Positions 55,855 through 64,000 are shown, counted from the stretch's first letter. The stretch is 64,000 bases of DNA from Geodermatophilus poikilotrophus (GCF_900111455.1 NZ_FOIE01000002.1:310001-374000); one strand, 5' to 3'. Notes: generated by a model from the sequence alone, not told the origin. A program made the numbers and translations.

Positions 55855-55880
55855 CGCGCAAGCAGGAGCCGCCTGGTCAC
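55845..55880 (-). CDS. leuS leader peptide MTRRLLLARPC
   Basis: A 12-codon ORF (GTG start, TGA stop) read on the minus strand with three consecutive Leu codons CTC-CTG-CTT; CTT is very rare in a genome this GC-rich. The GTG is 6 nt after TAGGCT, so it would be translated from a leaderless mRNA, as are other known actinobacterial attenuator peptides. Its stop codon overlaps the left arm of the protector stem. Confidence 0.65.
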   Translation of the reverse strand: MTRRLLLARPC

Positions 55881-55886
55881 CCCTCC

Positions 55887-55892
55887 AGCCTA
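55887..55892 (-). promoter_or_regulatory. -10 hexamer of the leuS leader (leaderless)
   Basis: TAGGCT on the minus strand, 6 nt before the leader GTG at 55880. Confidence 0.6.
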
Positions 55893-55984
55893 CCGCGCGC
55901 GGCCACCCGGCCCGGCCTCACCCGCAGTGGGGAGATGGCACGGGTCGGGTGGAGCCCCGCTGCGCTCCGGCCGATGTCGGTCAG

Positions 55985-58264
55985 GTGCGACCCACCCGGC
56001 ACACCGCCGCCCCGTCCCGCCACGCCCTCGGCCTGACGCTGACGGCCCTGGCCCTGTTCGCCACCGGCGTGTGGAGCCGTCCGGACGGCGAGGTGTGGGC
56101 GGTCGCCTACGACCTCGTCCTCTACAACCTCGTGTACGTGGGGGCCGCCCTGGTCTGCGGGATCGCGGCGCGGCGGGCGCAGGCCGACCGGCTGGCCTGG
56201 TGGGCGATGACGACCTCCCTCGTGTGGGGCCTCGTGGGCAACCTGGTCTACAGCCTGGTCGTCGCGCCGATGCCCGAGGAACCGTTCCCGTCGATCGCCG
56301 ACGCCTGCTACCTCGTCTACTACGTCCCGCTCTACGTCGCCCTGATCGGGTTGATCCGTGCCCGCGTCGCGCGGTTCCACGCCAGCATGTGGCTCGACGG
56401 GGTCGTGGGCGCCCTCGGCGCGGGCGCGGTCGCCGTCGCCCTCCTCCTCGGGCCCGCCCTGGAGGTCACCGAGGGGCACCTGGCCGCCGTCCTCACCAAC
56501 CTCGCCTACCCGGTGGCCGACGTCGTCCTGCTCGCCCTGCTGGTCGGGGTGAGCGCGATGCTGGGTGTCCGGCGTGAGCGCACGCTGCTGCTCGTCGGCG
56601 CCGCGATCGCGGCCAACCTCGTCGGTGACATCGTCTACCTGGACCTCGCGACTGCCGGCGTCTACGTCGAGGGTGGACCGCTCGACCTCACCTGGCTGTC
56701 CGCGATGGCGCTGTTCGCCCTGGCGGCGCACACCAGCGACCCGGACGCCGCCCGAGCGTCGGTGCAGGCCGGCGCGCGGGCGGGCACGCGGGTCGGCTGG
56801 CGCGTCCTGGCCCTGCCGCTGACCTGCAACCTGGCGAGCCTGGTGATCCTCGCCGCCGGCTACGGGCACCGGTTCTCCGCCGCGGCCGCCTGGCTCGCCG
56901 TCGGGTGCGTCGTCGCCGCCCTGGCTCGCACCGCGATCACCTTCCGTGAGGTCCGCGCCTTCAACGAGGTCCGCGAGCAGGCCCGGACCGACGAGCTGAC
57001 CGGCCTGCCCAACCGGCGGGCGCTGCTGGACGAGGCCCGCCGGATGCTGGACACCGCCACTGCCCGCCACCCCGCCGCCCTGCTGCTGCTCGACCTGGAC
57101 GGCTTCAAGGAGGTCAACGACAGCCTGGGGCACCACGCCGGCGACAGCCTGCTGCGGCAGGTCGGGCCGCGACTGCACGGCGTGCTGCACGCCTCGGACA
57201 CGCTGGCCCGGCTCGGTGGTGACGAGTTCGCCGTCCTGCTGCCCGACGTCCCACTCGACGAGGCCCAGGAGCGGGCCGTGCGGATCCGCGAGCAGCTGCT
57301 GCAGCCCTTCACCGTCGAGGGGACCCGCCTGCACGTGGGCGTGAGCATCGGCGTCGCCACGGCCCCCGTCCCCGCAGCGACGGTGCAGGAGCTGCTCCGC
57401 TGCGCCGACGTCGCCATGTACACGGCCAAGTCCAGCCGGGAGGGCGTCCGCGCCTACGTCCCCGACCCGCGCGGCGGCACCGGGGACCGCCTGCACACGA
57501 TGGAGGAGCTGCGGACGGCGCTGGAGGACGGCGGCCAGCTCGCCGTCCACCTGCAGCCGCAGGTCGCCCTCGAGGACGGCCGCGTCGTCGGCGCGGAGGC
57601 CCTGGTCCGCTGGCACCACCCGACCCGCGGCCTGCTCTCCCCCGCCGAGCTGCTCCCCGCCGCCGAGCAGGCCGGGCTGCTGCGTCCGCTCGCCGACGCC
57701 GTGCTGGAGCTGTCCCTCGCCGCCACCGCCCGCTGGTGGCGGGAGCGCCGCGTGCCCGTCTCGGTGAACCTCTCGGCGGCGGACGTCACCGACCTCGACC
57801 TGCCCACCAAGGTCGCCGGGGCGCTGGCGCGGCACGGTCTGCCGGCTGCGGCGCTGACCCTGGAGCTGGTCGAGGACACCCTCATGGCCGACCCCGACCG
57901 GGGGCGGGTCGTCCTCGGTGAGCTGCGGCGGCTCGGTGTCCGGACGTCGATCGACGACTACGGCACCGGTTACAGCTCGCTGGCCTACCTGCGCCACCTG
58001 CCGGCCGACGAGCTCAAGCTCGACCGGAGCCTCACCCGGGACGTCGGCCGCGACCCGCGGGCCGCGGCGATCGTCCGGCACACCGTGGCGCTCGCCCACG
58101 ACCTCGGTCTCACGCTGGTGGCCGAGGGCGTCGAGGACGACGACACCGGCGCCGTCCTCGCGGGTCTCGGGTGCGACACCGCGCAGGGGTACGCGATCGC
58201 CCGGCCGATGCCGGTGGAGGCGTTCCTCGAGTGGTTGCGGGCGTCCGTCCCGGCGCAGCTGTGA
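55985..58264 (+). CDS. Membrane GGDEF-EAL cyclic di-GMP protein
   Basis: 759 residues. About eight to nine membrane helices (residues 10-305) form an uncharacterised sensor. GGDEF follows, with RLGGDEFAVLL (411-415) intact. The inhibitory I-site RxxD is HASD, so no product feedback is expected. The EAL domain has EAL at 538-540, NLSAADV, LELVEDTLM, IDDYGTGYSSL, LKLDRS, VAEGVED and QGYAIARP, consistent with an active phosphodiesterase. It may make or break c-di-GMP. Start uncertain: GTG 55985 places the first helix near the N-terminus; GTG 55949 is an alternative. Divergent from the leuS leader. Confidence 0.87.
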   Translation: MRPTRHTAAPSRHALGLTLTALALFATGVWSRPDGEVWAVAYDLVLYNLVYVGAALVCGIAARRAQADRLAWWAMTTSLVWGLVGNLVYSLVVAPMPEEPFPSIADACYLVYYVPLYVALIGLIRARVARFHASMWLDGVVGALGAGAVAVALLLGPALEVTEGHLAAVLTNLAYPVADVVLLALLVGVSAMLGVRRERTLLLVGAAIAANLVGDIVYLDLATAGVYVEGGPLDLTWLSAMALFALAAHTSDPDAARASVQAGARAGTRVGWRVLALPLTCNLASLVILAAGYGHRFSAAAAWLAVGCVVAALARTAITFREVRAFNEVREQARTDELTGLPNRRALLDEARRMLDTATARHPAALLLLDLDGFKEVNDSLGHHAGDSLLRQVGPRLHGVLHASDTLARLGGDEFAVLLPDVPLDEAQERAVRIREQLLQPFTVEGTRLHVGVSIGVATAPVPAATVQELLRCADVAMYTAKSSREGVRAYVPDPRGGTGDRLHTMEELRTALEDGGQLAVHLQPQVALEDGRVVGAEALVRWHHPTRGLLSPAELLPAAEQAGLLRPLADAVLELSLAATARWWRERRVPVSVNLSAADVTDLDLPTKVAGALARHGLPAAALTLELVEDTLMADPDRGRVVLGELRRLGVRTSIDDYGTGYSSLAYLRHLPADELKLDRSLTRDVGRDPRAAAIVRHTVALAHDLGLTLVAEGVEDDDTGAVLAGLGCDTAQGYAIARPMPVEAFLEWLRASVPAQL

Positions 58265-58597
58265 CGACACCGTCCGCCCGGCTGGGGCGCAGCCGGTCTC
58301 GCGGCGGGCCGGCGAGGGTCGCCCGCGCGTAGGTCGTCCCGGGTGGGCCGTCGCTCCCCCCACCGGGCGGGGTCGGAGCGGAGCAGGCGTCGGGACCGGG
58401 CCCTCGGTCCGCCGCGCGACGGCCGCCTGCTCGTCGTGGATGACGCCCCGCCGGGGTCCGGTGGAGGTGCGCAGCTGCACCCGACGACGCTGCCCGGCCC
58501 CTCCTGCGGCCGCCGTCCCGGGGACCACGCTCGGGGTGTGCCGTCCGCGGTGAGCGGGCAGGATGGCCGCCGACACGATCAACCGGAGGTGCATCCC
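58265..58597. other. Intergenic stretch without a supported gene
   Basis: 333 bp between the GGDEF-EAL gene and the coiled-coil protein gene. It contains short GC-rich inverted repeats, for example GGACCGGGCCCTCGGTCC near 58397, and a GGAGG site just before the next start. No protein-like frame is seen. Confidence 0.5.
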
Positions 58598-59776
58598 GTG
58601 TTCCGCAAGAAGACGCACGGCCAGATCATCGGCGAGGAGCTGCAGGAGGGCCTCGCCCACATCGGGACGGCGGTGGCGGAGGCCCGGAAGGCGGCGACGG
58701 ACCAGCTGGCACCGCGCGTGGAGGCCGCCCGTGAGGCGAGCGGCCCGGCGCTGGACGCCGCCATGGGGGCGGTCGCGCCCAAGGTCGCCGCCGCGGTGGC
58801 CGTGGCCGCACCCGCCGTCGAGGCCGCCCGGGACGCGCTGGCCCCGCGGGTGGAGGCCGCCCGCGACGCCCTCGGCCCCCACGTCGTCGCGACCCGCGAC
58901 GCGCTGACCCCCCGGGTCGAGGCCGCTCGTGAGGCCGCCGCCCCGCACCTGGCCGCCGCGGTGACCGCCGCCCAGGCCGCGGCCACCAAGGCCGCCACCG
59001 ACCTGGGGCCACGCGTCGAGGCCGCCCGCGAGGCGGCGCAGAAGACGCTGGTGGAGGACCTCGTCCCCCGGGTGGTGGCCGCCCAGGCGGCCACCCTGGC
59101 CTACGCCGCGCCCCGGGTGCTCGCCGCTCGCGAGGCGGTGGCCCCCGTGCTGGAGACCACCCGCGAGTCGCTCACCTCGGGCCTGGGCAGCGCCCGCGAC
59201 GAGCTCGACCTGCGCCGCCTGGAGCTGGCCGCCGCGACCGCCAAGGCCGCGAAGAAGCGGGGCGAGCTGGAGAAGGCGGCGGCGAAGAAGCGCCGGGAAC
59301 TGGAGAGGAAGGCCGCCAAGGCGGGTAAGGGGGTGAAGCGGAAGGTCGGGATCGAGTCCCAGCCGCGGCGCTGGCCGTGGCTGCTCGCCGTCCTCGGCAT
59401 CGCCGCCGCCGTGGCGGTGGTGCTGCGCCGTCGCAGCGGCTCCGATGACCTGTGGACCCCCGCCCCCACCGGCGACGGGCCCGTGCCGAGCTACCGAGAG
59501 GACCCCGTGCCCAGCTCCCCGAGCAACTCCGGCAAGACCGTCTCGACCGCCCAGACCACGCCTGGCGACGCCACACCGCCGGACACCGACGCCGGCTCGT
59601 GGGCTCAGCAGTCCAAGCCCACGGAGAGCCCCGGCTCCGCCACCCCCGGCACCGCCACGACCAGCCCGGACGACCCGGCGCTGGACACCGCCACCGCCTC
59701 GCCGAACGACCAGCCGCAGACCGCTTCCGGCGGGGTCGGCTCCGACTCCGAGGACCCGCGCAACCCGGCGACCTGA
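58598..59776 (+). CDS. Ala-rich apolipoprotein-like coiled-coil membrane protein (DUF5324-like)
   Basis: 392 residues. Residues about 10-200 consist of 11-residue Ala-rich repeats of the type APRVEAAREA, RDALAPRVEAA and PHLAAAVTAA, predicting a long amphipathic helix as in apolipoproteins. A Lys-rich helix (KKRGELEKAAAKKRRELER) precedes one membrane helix near 270 (WPWLLAVLGIAAAVAVVL). A Pro/Thr/Ser-rich tail follows. This order (repeats, TM, short tail with DLWTPAP) resembles DUF5324 proteins. Function unknown; envelope scaffold is a guess. The GTG has GGAGG 8 nt upstream. Confidence 0.72.
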   Translation: MFRKKTHGQIIGEELQEGLAHIGTAVAEARKAATDQLAPRVEAAREASGPALDAAMGAVAPKVAAAVAVAAPAVEAARDALAPRVEAARDALGPHVVATRDALTPRVEAAREAAAPHLAAAVTAAQAAATKAATDLGPRVEAAREAAQKTLVEDLVPRVVAAQAATLAYAAPRVLAAREAVAPVLETTRESLTSGLGSARDELDLRRLELAAATAKAAKKRGELEKAAAKKRRELERKAAKAGKGVKRKVGIESQPRRWPWLLAVLGIAAAVAVVLRRRSGSDDLWTPAPTGDGPVPSYREDPVPSSPSNSGKTVSTAQTTPGDATPPDTDAGSWAQQSKPTESPGSATPGTATTSPDDPALDTATASPNDQPQTASGGVGSDSEDPRNPAT

Positions 59777-59840
59777 CCGCACCCCACCCCTGAGCAGCGA
59801 CGCCCGCCTCGACCGAGGCGGGCGTTGCCGTCTCCGGGGG

Positions 59841-59846
59841 TACCGT
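59841..59846 (+). promoter_or_regulatory. -10 hexamer of lipA (leaderless)
   Basis: TACCGT, 8 nt before the ATG at 59855. Confidence 0.5.
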
Positions 59847-59854
59847 GGTCGATC

Positions 59855-60829
59855 ATGAGCGAGACGGCGGCCCCGACCCCCTCGTCCGACACCCCGCTGG
59901 CACCCTCCGGCCGCAAGCTGCTGCGCCTGGAGGTCCGCAACAGCCAGGTGCCGATCGAGCGCAAGCCGGAGTGGATCAAAACGCGGCTCAAGACCGGCCC
60001 GGAGTACACCGAGCTGAAGTCGCTGGTGCGCCGCGAGGGCCTGCACACCGTCTGCGAAGAGGCCGGCTGTCCCAACATCTACGAGTGCTGGGAGGACCGG
60101 GAGGCGACCTTCCTCATCGGCGGCGACCAGTGCACCCGGCGGTGCGACTTCTGCCAGATCGACACGGGCAAGCCCGCCGACTTCGACGCCGACGAGCCGC
60201 GCCGGGTCGCCGAGAGCGTCGCCACGATGCAGCTGCGGTACGCCACCGTGACCGGCGTCGCCCGGGACGACCTGCCCGACGGCGGCGCCTGGCTCTACGC
60301 CGAGACGGTCCGGCAGATCCACGCCGCCGTCCCCGGCTGCGGCGTCGAGCTGCTCATCCCCGACTTCAACGCCGACCCGGCCCAGCTCGCCGAGGTCTTC
60401 TCCTCCCGGCCCGAGGTGCTCGCGCACAACGTCGAGACCGTGCCGCGCATCTTCAAGCGGATCCGCCCCGGCTTCCGGTTCGAGCGGTCGCTGGCGGTCA
60501 TCACCGCCGCCCGCGAGGCCGGGCTGGTCACCAAGTCCAACCTGATCCTGGGCATGGGTGAGGAGCCGCACGAGGTCGTCGAGACGATGCAGGCCCTCCA
60601 CGACGCCGGCTGCGACCTGCTGACGATCACCCAGTACCTGCGCCCCTCACCCCGGCACCACCCCGTCGTCCGCTGGGTCAAGCCCGACGAGTTCGTCGGC
60701 TTCCAGCAGACGGCCGAGGAGATCGGCTTCCCCGGCGTGCTCGCCGGGCCGCTGGTCCGCAGCTCCTACCGGGCCGGCCGGCTGTACCAGCAGGCCGTCG
60801 AGGCGCGCGGGCTGACCCGCTCGATCTGA
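59855..60829 (+). CDS. lipA: Lipoyl synthase (radical SAM)
   Basis: It inserts two sulfurs into the octanoyl chain placed by LipB. 324 residues. Auxiliary-cluster cysteines Cys67, Cys72 and Cys78 in [12 protein letters not shown]; radical SAM cluster Cys93, Cys97 and Cys100 in CTRRCDFC; and the C-terminal RSSYRAG motif with its essential Ser. Needs Fe-S delivery, for which ErpA (36 kb) is a candidate. ATG 8 nt after TACCGT. Confidence 0.95.
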   Translation: MSETAAPTPSSDTPLAPSGRKLLRLEVRNSQVPIERKPEWIKTRLKTGPEYTELKSLVRREGLHTVCEEAGCPNIYECWEDREATFLIGGDQCTRRCDFCQIDTGKPADFDADEPRRVAESVATMQLRYATVTGVARDDLPDGGAWLYAETVRQIHAAVPGCGVELLIPDFNADPAQLAEVFSSRPEVLAHNVETVPRIFKRIRPGFRFERSLAVITAAREAGLVTKSNLILGMGEEPHEVVETMQALHDAGCDLLTITQYLRPSPRHHPVVRWVKPDEFVGFQQTAEEIGFPGVLAGPLVRSSYRAGRLYQQAVEARGLTRSI

Positions 60830-60843
60830 GGACGGCGTTCCCT

Positions 60844-60897
60844 GGCCCGCTGCAGGGGCCCGCCGTGAGCTCGCGAGCGGCGGGAGGCAGCGGGTCC
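60844..60897 (+). repeat. Type A element between lipA and the DUF4191 promoter
   Basis: Outer stem GGCCCGCTGC / GCAGCGGGTCC; core AGGGGCCCGCCGTGAGCTCG...GCGGCGGG. It ends 6 nt before the -10 hexamer of the DUF4191 gene. Confidence 0.65.
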
Positions 60898-60903
60898 TCC
60901 GAC

Positions 60904-60909
60904 TATCCT
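60904..60909 (+). promoter_or_regulatory. -10 hexamer of the DUF4191 gene (leaderless)
   Basis: TATCCT, 6 nt before the ATG at 60916. Confidence 0.55.
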
Positions 60910-60915
60910 GTGGGT

Positions 60916-61758
60916 ATGGCACGCAGCAGGCCCACCGACCCCCCCGCGCCCGCCGGCACCGGCAAGGCCGCCACCGGGCCCGGCTCCCGCTTCCGCGGCC
61001 GGAGCGGGTCGACCGGGGCCACGGCCTCCGGCCGAGGCGCAGGCACGGTCGGCAAGGACGGCCGGCCCAAGGTGGGCCGGCTCAAGAAGGTCGGCAACCA
61101 GGCCCGCATGATCAAGCAGGCCTACTCGCTGACCCGCAAGAACGACCCCAAGCTGCCCTGGGTCATGCTCATCGCCTTCGTCGCGGTCGCCGCCGTCATC
61201 GAGCTGATCGCCATCCTCTTCGGGGCGCCGTTCCTCTTCCTGCCCATCGCGATCATCTTCGGTCTGCTGGCCGCGATGATCGTCTTCGGCCGCCGCGCCC
61301 AGGGCTCGGCCTACCGCCAGGTGGAGGGCCAGCCCGGCGCCGCGGCGTGGGTGCTCGAGGGCATGCGCGGCGACTGGCAGGTCTCCTCCGGCGTCGCCGG
61401 CACCACGCAGCTGGACGCCGTGCACCGGGTGCTCGGCCGTCCCGGCGTCATCCTGGTCGCGGAGGGCTCGCCCTCCCGGGTCCGCCCGCTGCTGGCCCAG
61501 GAGAAGAAGCGCATCGCCCGCATCGCCGGTGACGCCCCGATCTACGACGTCCTCGTCGGCGACGAGGAGGGCCAGGTGCCGCTGCGCAAGCTCAGCGCGC
61601 ACGTGATGAAGCTGCCCCGCAACCTCTCGGGCGGTGAGCTCAACGCCCTGCGCAAGCGGCTGTCCGCGCTGGGCGGGCCGCGGATGCCGGTCCCCGGCGG
61701 CCCGATGCCCGGCGGCCGTCAGATGACGGTCAGCCAGCGCCAGGTGCGCCGGCGGTAG
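60916..61758 (+). CDS. DUF4191 membrane protein
   Basis: 280 residues. A basic disordered N-terminus is followed by KKVGNQARMIKQAYSLTRKNDPKL, two membrane helices (LPWVMLIAFVAVAAVIELIAIL and FLFLPIAIIFGLLAAMIVFGRRA), and a cytoplasmic domain with RQVEGQPGAAAWVLEGMRGDW and VLGRPGVILVAEG. These are DUF4191 signatures; the mycobacterial homologue Rv2219 also follows lipA. The function is unknown. ATG 6 nt after TATCCT. Confidence 0.9.
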   Translation: MARSRPTDPPAPAGTGKAATGPGSRFRGRSGSTGATASGRGAGTVGKDGRPKVGRLKKVGNQARMIKQAYSLTRKNDPKLPWVMLIAFVAVAAVIELIAILFGAPFLFLPIAIIFGLLAAMIVFGRRAQGSAYRQVEGQPGAAAWVLEGMRGDWQVSSGVAGTTQLDAVHRVLGRPGVILVAEGSPSRVRPLLAQEKKRIARIAGDAPIYDVLVGDEEGQVPLRKLSAHVMKLPRNLSGGELNALRKRLSALGGPRMPVPGGPMPGGRQMTVSQRQVRRR

Positions 61759-61769
61759 GACGACGCGAC

Positions 61770-61803
61770 GAGAGCCCCCGTGCCGGCCGGCACGGGGGCT
61801 CTC
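61770..61803. terminator. Perfect 34-bp palindromic terminator between DUF4191 and RDD genes
   Basis: GAGAGCCCCCGTGCCGG (61770-61786) is followed directly by its exact complement (61787-61803). It serves two convergent genes. Confidence 0.8.
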
Positions 61804-61809
61804 CTGCGT

Positions 61810-62229
61810 TCAGCCCCGGACGACCGCGGTGTCGGTCAGCCGGTCGTGCAGCCCGCGCCCGTCGGCGTCCACCACGAGCGCGGGCACCAGCACCATGAGC
61901 AGGCCCGTGCGGACGACGGCCCGCCACAGGGCCACTCGTCGCCCGGGCCGCGGGTGGGCCAGCCGCAGCCCGAGCAGCCGCATGCCCGGCGTCTGCCCGA
62001 AGGCGACCAGGGTGCCGACGGTGATCAGCGCGAACGACAGCAGGCTCCAGTTGCCGGGCAGCACCGGGGAGGTGAACAGCCCCGCGACCAGCGCCGCGGC
62101 GATCGCGTCGACGGAGAAGGCACCGACCCGGCTGGAGAAGGTCGCCAGCGAGCCGGGGCCGTCGGAGGGCAGTCCCAGTGCGGCGCCACGCGGGCGCTCC
62201 TGAGAGGGTGGCTGCGCGTCCCCGACCAT
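61810..62229 (-). CDS. RDD-family membrane protein
   Basis: 139 residues with three hydrophobic helices: AFSVDAIAAALVAGLFTS (the R...D of RDD in SRVGAFSVD), LSFALITVGTLVAFG, and ALWRAVVRTGLLMVLVPALVV. The TPGMRLLGLRL and DGRGLHDRLTDTAVV blocks are typical. It probably has a transport or membrane-partner role; Rv2219A is the M. tuberculosis counterpart next to glnA1. The ATG is 6 nt after TACGCT on the minus strand. Confidence 0.88.
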   Translation of the reverse strand: MVGDAQPPSQERPRGAALGLPSDGPGSLATFSSRVGAFSVDAIAAALVAGLFTSPVLPGNWSLLSFALITVGTLVAFGQTPGMRLLGLRLAHPRPGRRVALWRAVVRTGLLMVLVPALVVDADGRGLHDRLTDTAVVRG

Positions 62230-62235
62230 GACCCC

Positions 62236-62241
62236 AGCGTA
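62236..62241 (-). promoter_or_regulatory. -10 hexamer of the RDD gene (leaderless)
   Basis: TACGCT on the minus strand, 6 nt before the ATG at 62229. Confidence 0.55.
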
Positions 62242-62305
62242 GGAGGCGCCTGCAGGACACCCGCCCGGCCGACGAGCAGCGGGCCGGCGACACGCCGGAG
62301 GCGTT

Positions 62306-62343
62306 GTTACCGGGCCGAAACACCCGAGACACCCGAGGGCAAC
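62306..62343 (+). promoter_or_regulatory. GlnR box upstream of glnA
   Basis: Four pentamers with exact 6-nt gaps: GTTAC, GAAAC, GACAC, GCAAC. This matches the actinobacterial GlnR pattern gTnAC-n6-GaAAC repeated twice. It lies immediately upstream of the glnA -10 and implies activation or repression by GlnR in response to nitrogen supply. Confidence 0.75.
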
Positions 62344-62353
62344 CGCCCGCTCG

Positions 62354-62359
62354 TAGGTT
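62354..62359 (+). promoter_or_regulatory. -10 hexamer of glnA
   Basis: TAGGTT, 34 nt before the ATG, leaving a short leader with GGAGGA. Confidence 0.5.
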
Positions 62360-62393
62360 CGACACCGGCTGTCCGCCCCAACCCGGAGGATCG

Positions 62394-63827
62394 ATGTTCA
62401 CCAGTCCCGACGAGGTCGCCGCCTACATCCGCGACAACGACGTCGAGTACGTCGACGTCCGCTTCTGCGACCTGCCCGGCGTCATGCAGCACTTCACGAT
62501 CCCGGCGTCCACCTTCGGGGAGGACACGTTCTCCGAGGGCCTCGGCTTCGACGGGTCCTCGATCCGTGGGTTCCAGGCGATCAACGAGTCCGACATGCTG
62601 CTGCTGCCGGATGCCAACAGCGCCTTCCTCGACCCGTTCCGCCGGCACAAGACGCTCAACGTCAACTTCTTCATCCACGACCCGATCACCCGTGAGGCCT
62701 ACAGCCGGGACCCGCGGAACGTGGCGAAGAAGGCCGAGGCGTACCTCGCCTCCAGCGGCATCGCCGACACCGCCTACTTCGGCGCCGAGGCGGAGTTCTA
62801 CGTCTTCGACTCGATCCGGCACGGCACCGGCATCAACGAGGGCTACTACCACATCGACGCGGTCGAGGGCTCGTGGAACACCGGTGCCCTGACCGGCGAG
62901 AACGGCGGCCCCAACCTGGGCTACAAGACCCGGCCCAAGGGCGGCTACTTCCCGGTCGAGCCCTACGACCACCAGAGCGACCTGCGCTCGACGATGATGA
63001 CCAACCTCACCGCGGCGGGCCTGCAGCTCGAGCGCGGGCACCACGAGGTCGGCACCGGCGGCCAGGCCGAGATCAACTACAAGTTCGACACACTGCTCCG
63101 CTCGGCCGACAGCCTGATGCTGTTCAAGTACATCATCAAGAACACCGCCTGGGCCGAGGGCAAGAGCGTCACGTTCATGCCCAAGCCGCTGTTCGGTGAC
63201 AACGGCTCGGGCATGCACTGCCACCAGAGCCTGTGGAAGGACGGCGAGCCGCTGTTCCACGCCGAGACCGGGTACGCGGGCCTGTCCGACATGGCACGGC
63301 ACTACATCGGTGGGCTGCTCGCCCACGCGCCGTCCCTGCTGGCCTTCACCAACCCGACGGTGAACAGCTACCACCGGCTGGTGCCGGGCTACGAGGCCCC
63401 GATCAACCTGGTCTACTCGGCTCGCAACCGCTCGGCGTGCACCCGCATCCCGATCTCCGGTGACAGCCCCAAGGCCAAGCGCATCGAGTTCCGGGTGCCC
63501 GACCCGTCGGCCAACCCCTACCTCGCCTTCTCGGCGATGCTGATGGCCGGCCTGGACGGCGTGAAGAACAAGATCGAGCCACCGGCCCCGGTGGACAAGG
63601 ACCTCTACGAGCTCCCGCCCGAGGAGGCCCTGGGCATCGAGAAGGTCCCGGCCTCGCTGGACGCCGTCCTCGACCGCCTCGAGGTCGACCACGAGTACCT
63701 CATCGACGGCGGGGTGTTCACCCCCGACCTGATCGAGACGTGGATCGAGTACAAGCGGGAGAACGAGATCGACCCGATCCGGCTGCGCCCGCACCCGCAC
63801 GAGTTCGCGATGTACTACGACATCTGA
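62394..63827 (+). CDS. glnA: Glutamine synthetase type I
   Basis: It makes glutamine from glutamate, ammonia and ATP. 477 residues, GSI-beta type. DGSSIRGF near residue 55, metal ligands in [22 protein letters not shown] segment ([13 protein letters not shown]), NRSACTRIP, and the adenylylation site Tyr405 in [11 protein letters not shown]. Activity should therefore be controlled by GlnE adenylylation as well as by GlnR at the promoter. ATG with GGAGGA 3 nt upstream. It ends the mycobacterial-like synteny block (glnA1). Confidence 0.95.
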   Translation: MFTSPDEVAAYIRDNDVEYVDVRFCDLPGVMQHFTIPASTFGEDTFSEGLGFDGSSIRGFQAINESDMLLLPDANSAFLDPFRRHKTLNVNFFIHDPITREAYSRDPRNVAKKAEAYLASSGIADTAYFGAEAEFYVFDSIRHGTGINEGYYHIDAVEGSWNTGALTGENGGPNLGYKTRPKGGYFPVEPYDHQSDLRSTMMTNLTAAGLQLERGHHEVGTGGQAEINYKFDTLLRSADSLMLFKYIIKNTAWAEGKSVTFMPKPLFGDNGSGMHCHQSLWKDGEPLFHAETGYAGLSDMARHYIGGLLAHAPSLLAFTNPTVNSYHRLVPGYEAPINLVYSARNRSACTRIPISGDSPKAKRIEFRVPDPSANPYLAFSAMLMAGLDGVKNKIEPPAPVDKDLYELPPEEALGIEKVPASLDAVLDRLEVDHEYLIDGGVFTPDLIETWIEYKRENEIDPIRLRPHPHEFAMYYDI

Positions 63828-63844
63828 GCCCGGCGCTCCGCTGC

Positions 63845-63879
63845 GCGGCCCCCGTCCTCGTGCAGAGGGCGGGGGCCGC
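63845..63879 (+). terminator. glnA terminator
   Basis: GCGGCCCCCG (63845-63854) pairs with CGGGGGCCGC (63870-63879), 17 nt after glnA. Confidence 0.65.
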
Positions 63880-63928
63880 GGTGCGTCCGCGGCGCGAGGC
63901 GGCCCGGTCGCCCAGGAGGGGACGCCGG

Positions 63929-63934
63929 TACCGT
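63929..63934 (+). promoter_or_regulatory. Candidate -10 hexamer of a gene running off the window
   Basis: TACCGT, 8 nt before an ATG at 63943, the same arrangement as the leaderless genes in this window. Confidence 0.35.
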
Positions 63935-63942
63935 GCAGGCCG

Positions 63943-64000
63943 ATGTGTCAATCCCCGGGGACCAGATCGTCCGCGACGGTCGGAGACGTCCCGCCGTCGT
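63943..64000 (+). CDS. Possible start of a gene cut by the window end
   Basis: The ATG at 63943 begins MCQSPGTRSSATVGDVPPS and stays open to the end; a GTG at 63945 in another frame (MSIPGDQIVRDGRRR) is an alternative. The only support is the TACCGT hexamer upstream. The product cannot be identified. Confidence 0.25.
   Translation, partial: MCQSPGTRSSATVGDVPPS

Noticed and set aside
55750..55984. T-box riboswitch upstream of leuS
   Set aside because: No T-box sequence or Stem I features; the Leu-codon leader peptide explains the region better.
55877..60601. A 1574-codon minus-strand open frame opposite the GGDEF-EAL, coiled-coil and lipA genes
   Set aside because: Its product is compositionally biased (Gly, Arg, Asp, Val) and it overlaps three genes with clear motifs.

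Overview
This 64 kb window is chromosomal DNA from a very GC-rich actinobacterium. GTG starts are common, almost every third codon position is G or C, and the families are typically actinobacterial (PASTA kinase, class II DAHP synthase, PimB-like mannosyltransferase, QcrCAB-CtaCEF, DUF3043, DUF3817, DUF4191, RNase AS). Gene content and style fit the Geodermatophilaceae (Blastococcus, Geodermatophilus, Modestobacter), but that family assignment is an inference. From memory, the order of the core genes follows the Mycobacterium tuberculosis segment Rv2176-Rv2220 (pknL, aroG, RNase AS, acyltransferase, ArsA-like, SRPBCC, fadD15, pimB, NlpC/P60, DnaQ-GIY, trpD, ctaE-qcrCAB, ctaFC, asnB, erpA, gcvT, pepA, sucB, lipBA, DUF4191, RDD, glnA), with local insertions. 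I see no prophage, transposase, CRISPR, rRNA or tRNA.

Layout. 1-10.9 kb: the 3' end of a PASTA kinase, endonuclease IV, a secreted subtilase, threonine aldolase overlapping DAHP synthase, a phosphofructokinase with pyrophosphate-type signature residues, an NmrA-like SDR, a soluble chemoreceptor signalling domain, RNase AS, DUF6221 and a PlsC-type acyltransferase. 11-26 kb: an SRPBCC/ArsA-like/small CxxC/ROK kinase operon, fadD, pimB-M48 protease, two secreted peptidoglycan hydrolases (the first behind a ydaO-type c-di-AMP riboswitch), a DEDDh-GIY-YIG nuclease, a stand-alone Lrp/AsnC sensor domain, and trpD overlapping a degenerate receiver protein. 26-33 kb: the cytochrome bcc-aa3 respiratory genes. 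33-41 kb: asnB, erpA, membrane DUFs, an aldo/keto reductase, and a holin-like/DUF3618/DUF4235/YihY operon that may be stress controlled. 41-53 kb: gcvT, pepA, lpdA, sucB, lipB. With lipA at 60 kb these give E2, E3 and both lipoate-attachment enzymes of 2-oxoacid dehydrogenase metabolism. 53-64 kb: leuS behind a candidate leucine attenuator, a GGDEF/EAL membrane protein, lipA, DUF4191, RDD and glnA behind a GlnR-type box.

Three non-coding layers stand out. First, a dispersed family of 50-60 bp (one 101 bp) hairpin elements lies next to stop codons or just upstream of promoters; the outer stems differ from copy to copy, but both arms change together. Second, more than 20 genes have a TAnnnT -10 hexamer 6-8 nt before the start codon, which predicts leaderless mRNAs. 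Third, leuS is preceded by what looks like a leaderless leader peptide with three consecutive Leu codons, an intrinsic terminator and a competing antiterminator. These are the best candidates for undescribed biology here; the protein-coding content is mostly conserved housekeeping.
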